Source: Bacteroidales bacterium
Lineage (GTDB): Bacteria; Bacteroidota; Bacteroidia; Bacteroidales; JAAYJT01
Reading direction: 5' to 3'
NCBI GenBank assembly: GCA_014860575.1
Contig: JACZJK010000032.1
Location: 1 to 64,000 of the forward strand
DNA: 64,000 nt
Shown here: positions 63,426 through 64,000 of the stretch, one piece after another
Position numbering within the stretch: the stretch's first letter is position 1
Layout: the number at the start of each line of letters is the position of its first letter
The notes under the pieces: model-generated
What the model was told of the DNA's origin: nothing
Databases searched by the model: none
Seen by the model: the letters and a program-made list of their open reading frames with translations, nothing else
Program-made: the position numbers and the translations under genes

Positions 63426-64000
63426 ATGCAGACAATATTTTTCAAAAATATTTTATTTTCAATCTATGAAGTTGGACTGTTTTTATTGAAAATAAAGGCG
63501 CTCTATAATAGTGTCTTAAACAGGAATTCCTTTATCAATCCTTTACGGGTACGAAAGATACTGGTTGTTAAATTTTATGGTATTGGTAATATGGTTCTAT
63601 TTACTCCTGTCCTGAAAAGACTGAGAAAGAAAATGCCAGGTGTAAAAATAGTATTATATACAAATTCGAAAGCATTAGAGGTAATCAAGGGGACCAATTA
63701 TTACGATGATGCAATATTGCTCGAGAACACCCAGAAGCTTAAAAAATTTCGGGCTGAGTATTACAGGTTTATAAATAAAATAAGACAGGAAAACTTCGAT
63801 ATGATCTTTTTTTCATTCCCCCTGGAAGCAAACTGGCTAATACCTATTTTGGGAATTACAGGATCAAAATATCTGATCGGATATAATACTTCAGACCACA
63901 AAGCCTACTTTACCCATTATCTTGAGTGGGATAAGCAGAAGCATGAGGTGGTTTTGAATTTTGAACTGCTAGGGCTTTTAATATCTGGACCCTTGACGGA
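63426..64000 (+). CDS. Family 9 glycosyltransferase (heptosyltransferase-like), 5' part
   Basis: Open to the window edge (191 codons seen), ATG at 63426. After a short N-terminus (MQTIFFKNILFSIYEVGLFL) the GT9 start motif appears: RKILVVKFYGIGNMVLFTPV then LRKKMPGVKIVLYTN. Members add heptose or similar sugars to lipopolysaccharide core. The Asp normally found in the GxGD loop is Asn here (GIGNMV), as in some family members. It suggests that the operon acts on a surface glycan. Confidence 0.85.
   Translation, partial: MQTIFFKNILFSIYEVGLFLLKIKALYNSVLNRNSFINPLRVRKILVVKFYGIGNMVLFTPVLKRLRKKMPGVKIVLYTNSKALEVIKGTNYYDDAILLENTQKLKKFRAEYYRFINKIRQENFDMIFFSFPLEANWLIPILGITGSKYLIGYNTSDHKAYFTHYLEWDKQKHEVVLNFELLGLLISGPLT

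Noticed and set aside
1-64000. CRISPR arrays and rRNA genes
   Set aside because: No regularly spaced direct repeats of 24-40 bases with spacers, and no rRNA-like sequence was seen.

Overview
The window reads as chromosomal DNA of a Bacteroidota (Bacteroidetes) bacterium. The evidence is large C25 (gingipain-type) peptidases with a type IX secretion C-terminal domain, lineage-typical families (DUF4175, DUF1573, DUF4120, MORN/YwqK, GlnRS with an adjacent tRNA-Gln), many TAnnTTTG -7 promoter boxes, and almost no Shine-Dalgarno sequences. A Bacteroidales-like environmental anaerobe is plausible, but the genus cannot be set from sequence alone.

Layout. 1-22 kb is entirely on the minus strand: two tandem secreted C25 peptidases, a polysaccharide flippase, a NtrY-like membrane histidine kinase, a methyltransferase, mnmG flanked on both sides by parS-like palindromes, ybeY, a DUF4175 coiled-coil membrane protein, a small exported protein and a HAMP-adenylate cyclase. 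At about 22.1 kb the orientation flips: gltX and rnr run rightward, then a REP-like palindrome, a DUF554 membrane protein and a MORN-repeat protein (both minus). A 578-bp AT-rich gap rich in TTAAC motifs follows, then rpiB, an orphan LutB-like iron-sulfur protein, a small cytosolic protein and dnaG. 33-39 kb is a redox/metalloid cluster: DUF2892, two ArsR-type repressors, duplicated DUF1573 proteins, ArsF/ArsG-like proteins, a DUF318 permease, two thioredoxin-like miniproteins and a rhodanese-like protein without its cysteine. Housekeeping genes follow (tRNA-Cys, folB, glnS, tRNA-Gln).

42-56.4 kb is accessory DNA. A tightly overlapping 12-gene minus-strand operon carries an ArdC-like protein, an SbcC-like ATPase, RecT, an MBL-fold hydrolase, a SymE-like protein, a DUF4120 protein and small zinc-finger proteins. 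It is followed by unrelated cargo: a lipoprotein with a Fibrobacter-type paralogous domain, a membrane-ankyrin protein, a GC-rich gene with a strong Shine-Dalgarno and attC-like flanks, small hypotheticals and a dead IS5-type transposase. No integrase or relaxase is visible, so it looks like the remnant or passenger part of a mobile element, next to tRNA-Gln.

56.6 kb to the right edge is one rightward operon of unusual content: a TIM-barrel sugar isomerase fused to a nucleotidyltransferase-like domain, a DAHP synthase, a complete but divergent cysteinyl-tRNA synthetase, two further nucleotidyltransferase-like proteins and a family 9 glycosyltransferase (cut by the window). This is the best candidate for an undescribed biosynthetic system, possibly decorating a surface glycan. 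Its chemistry is inference only.
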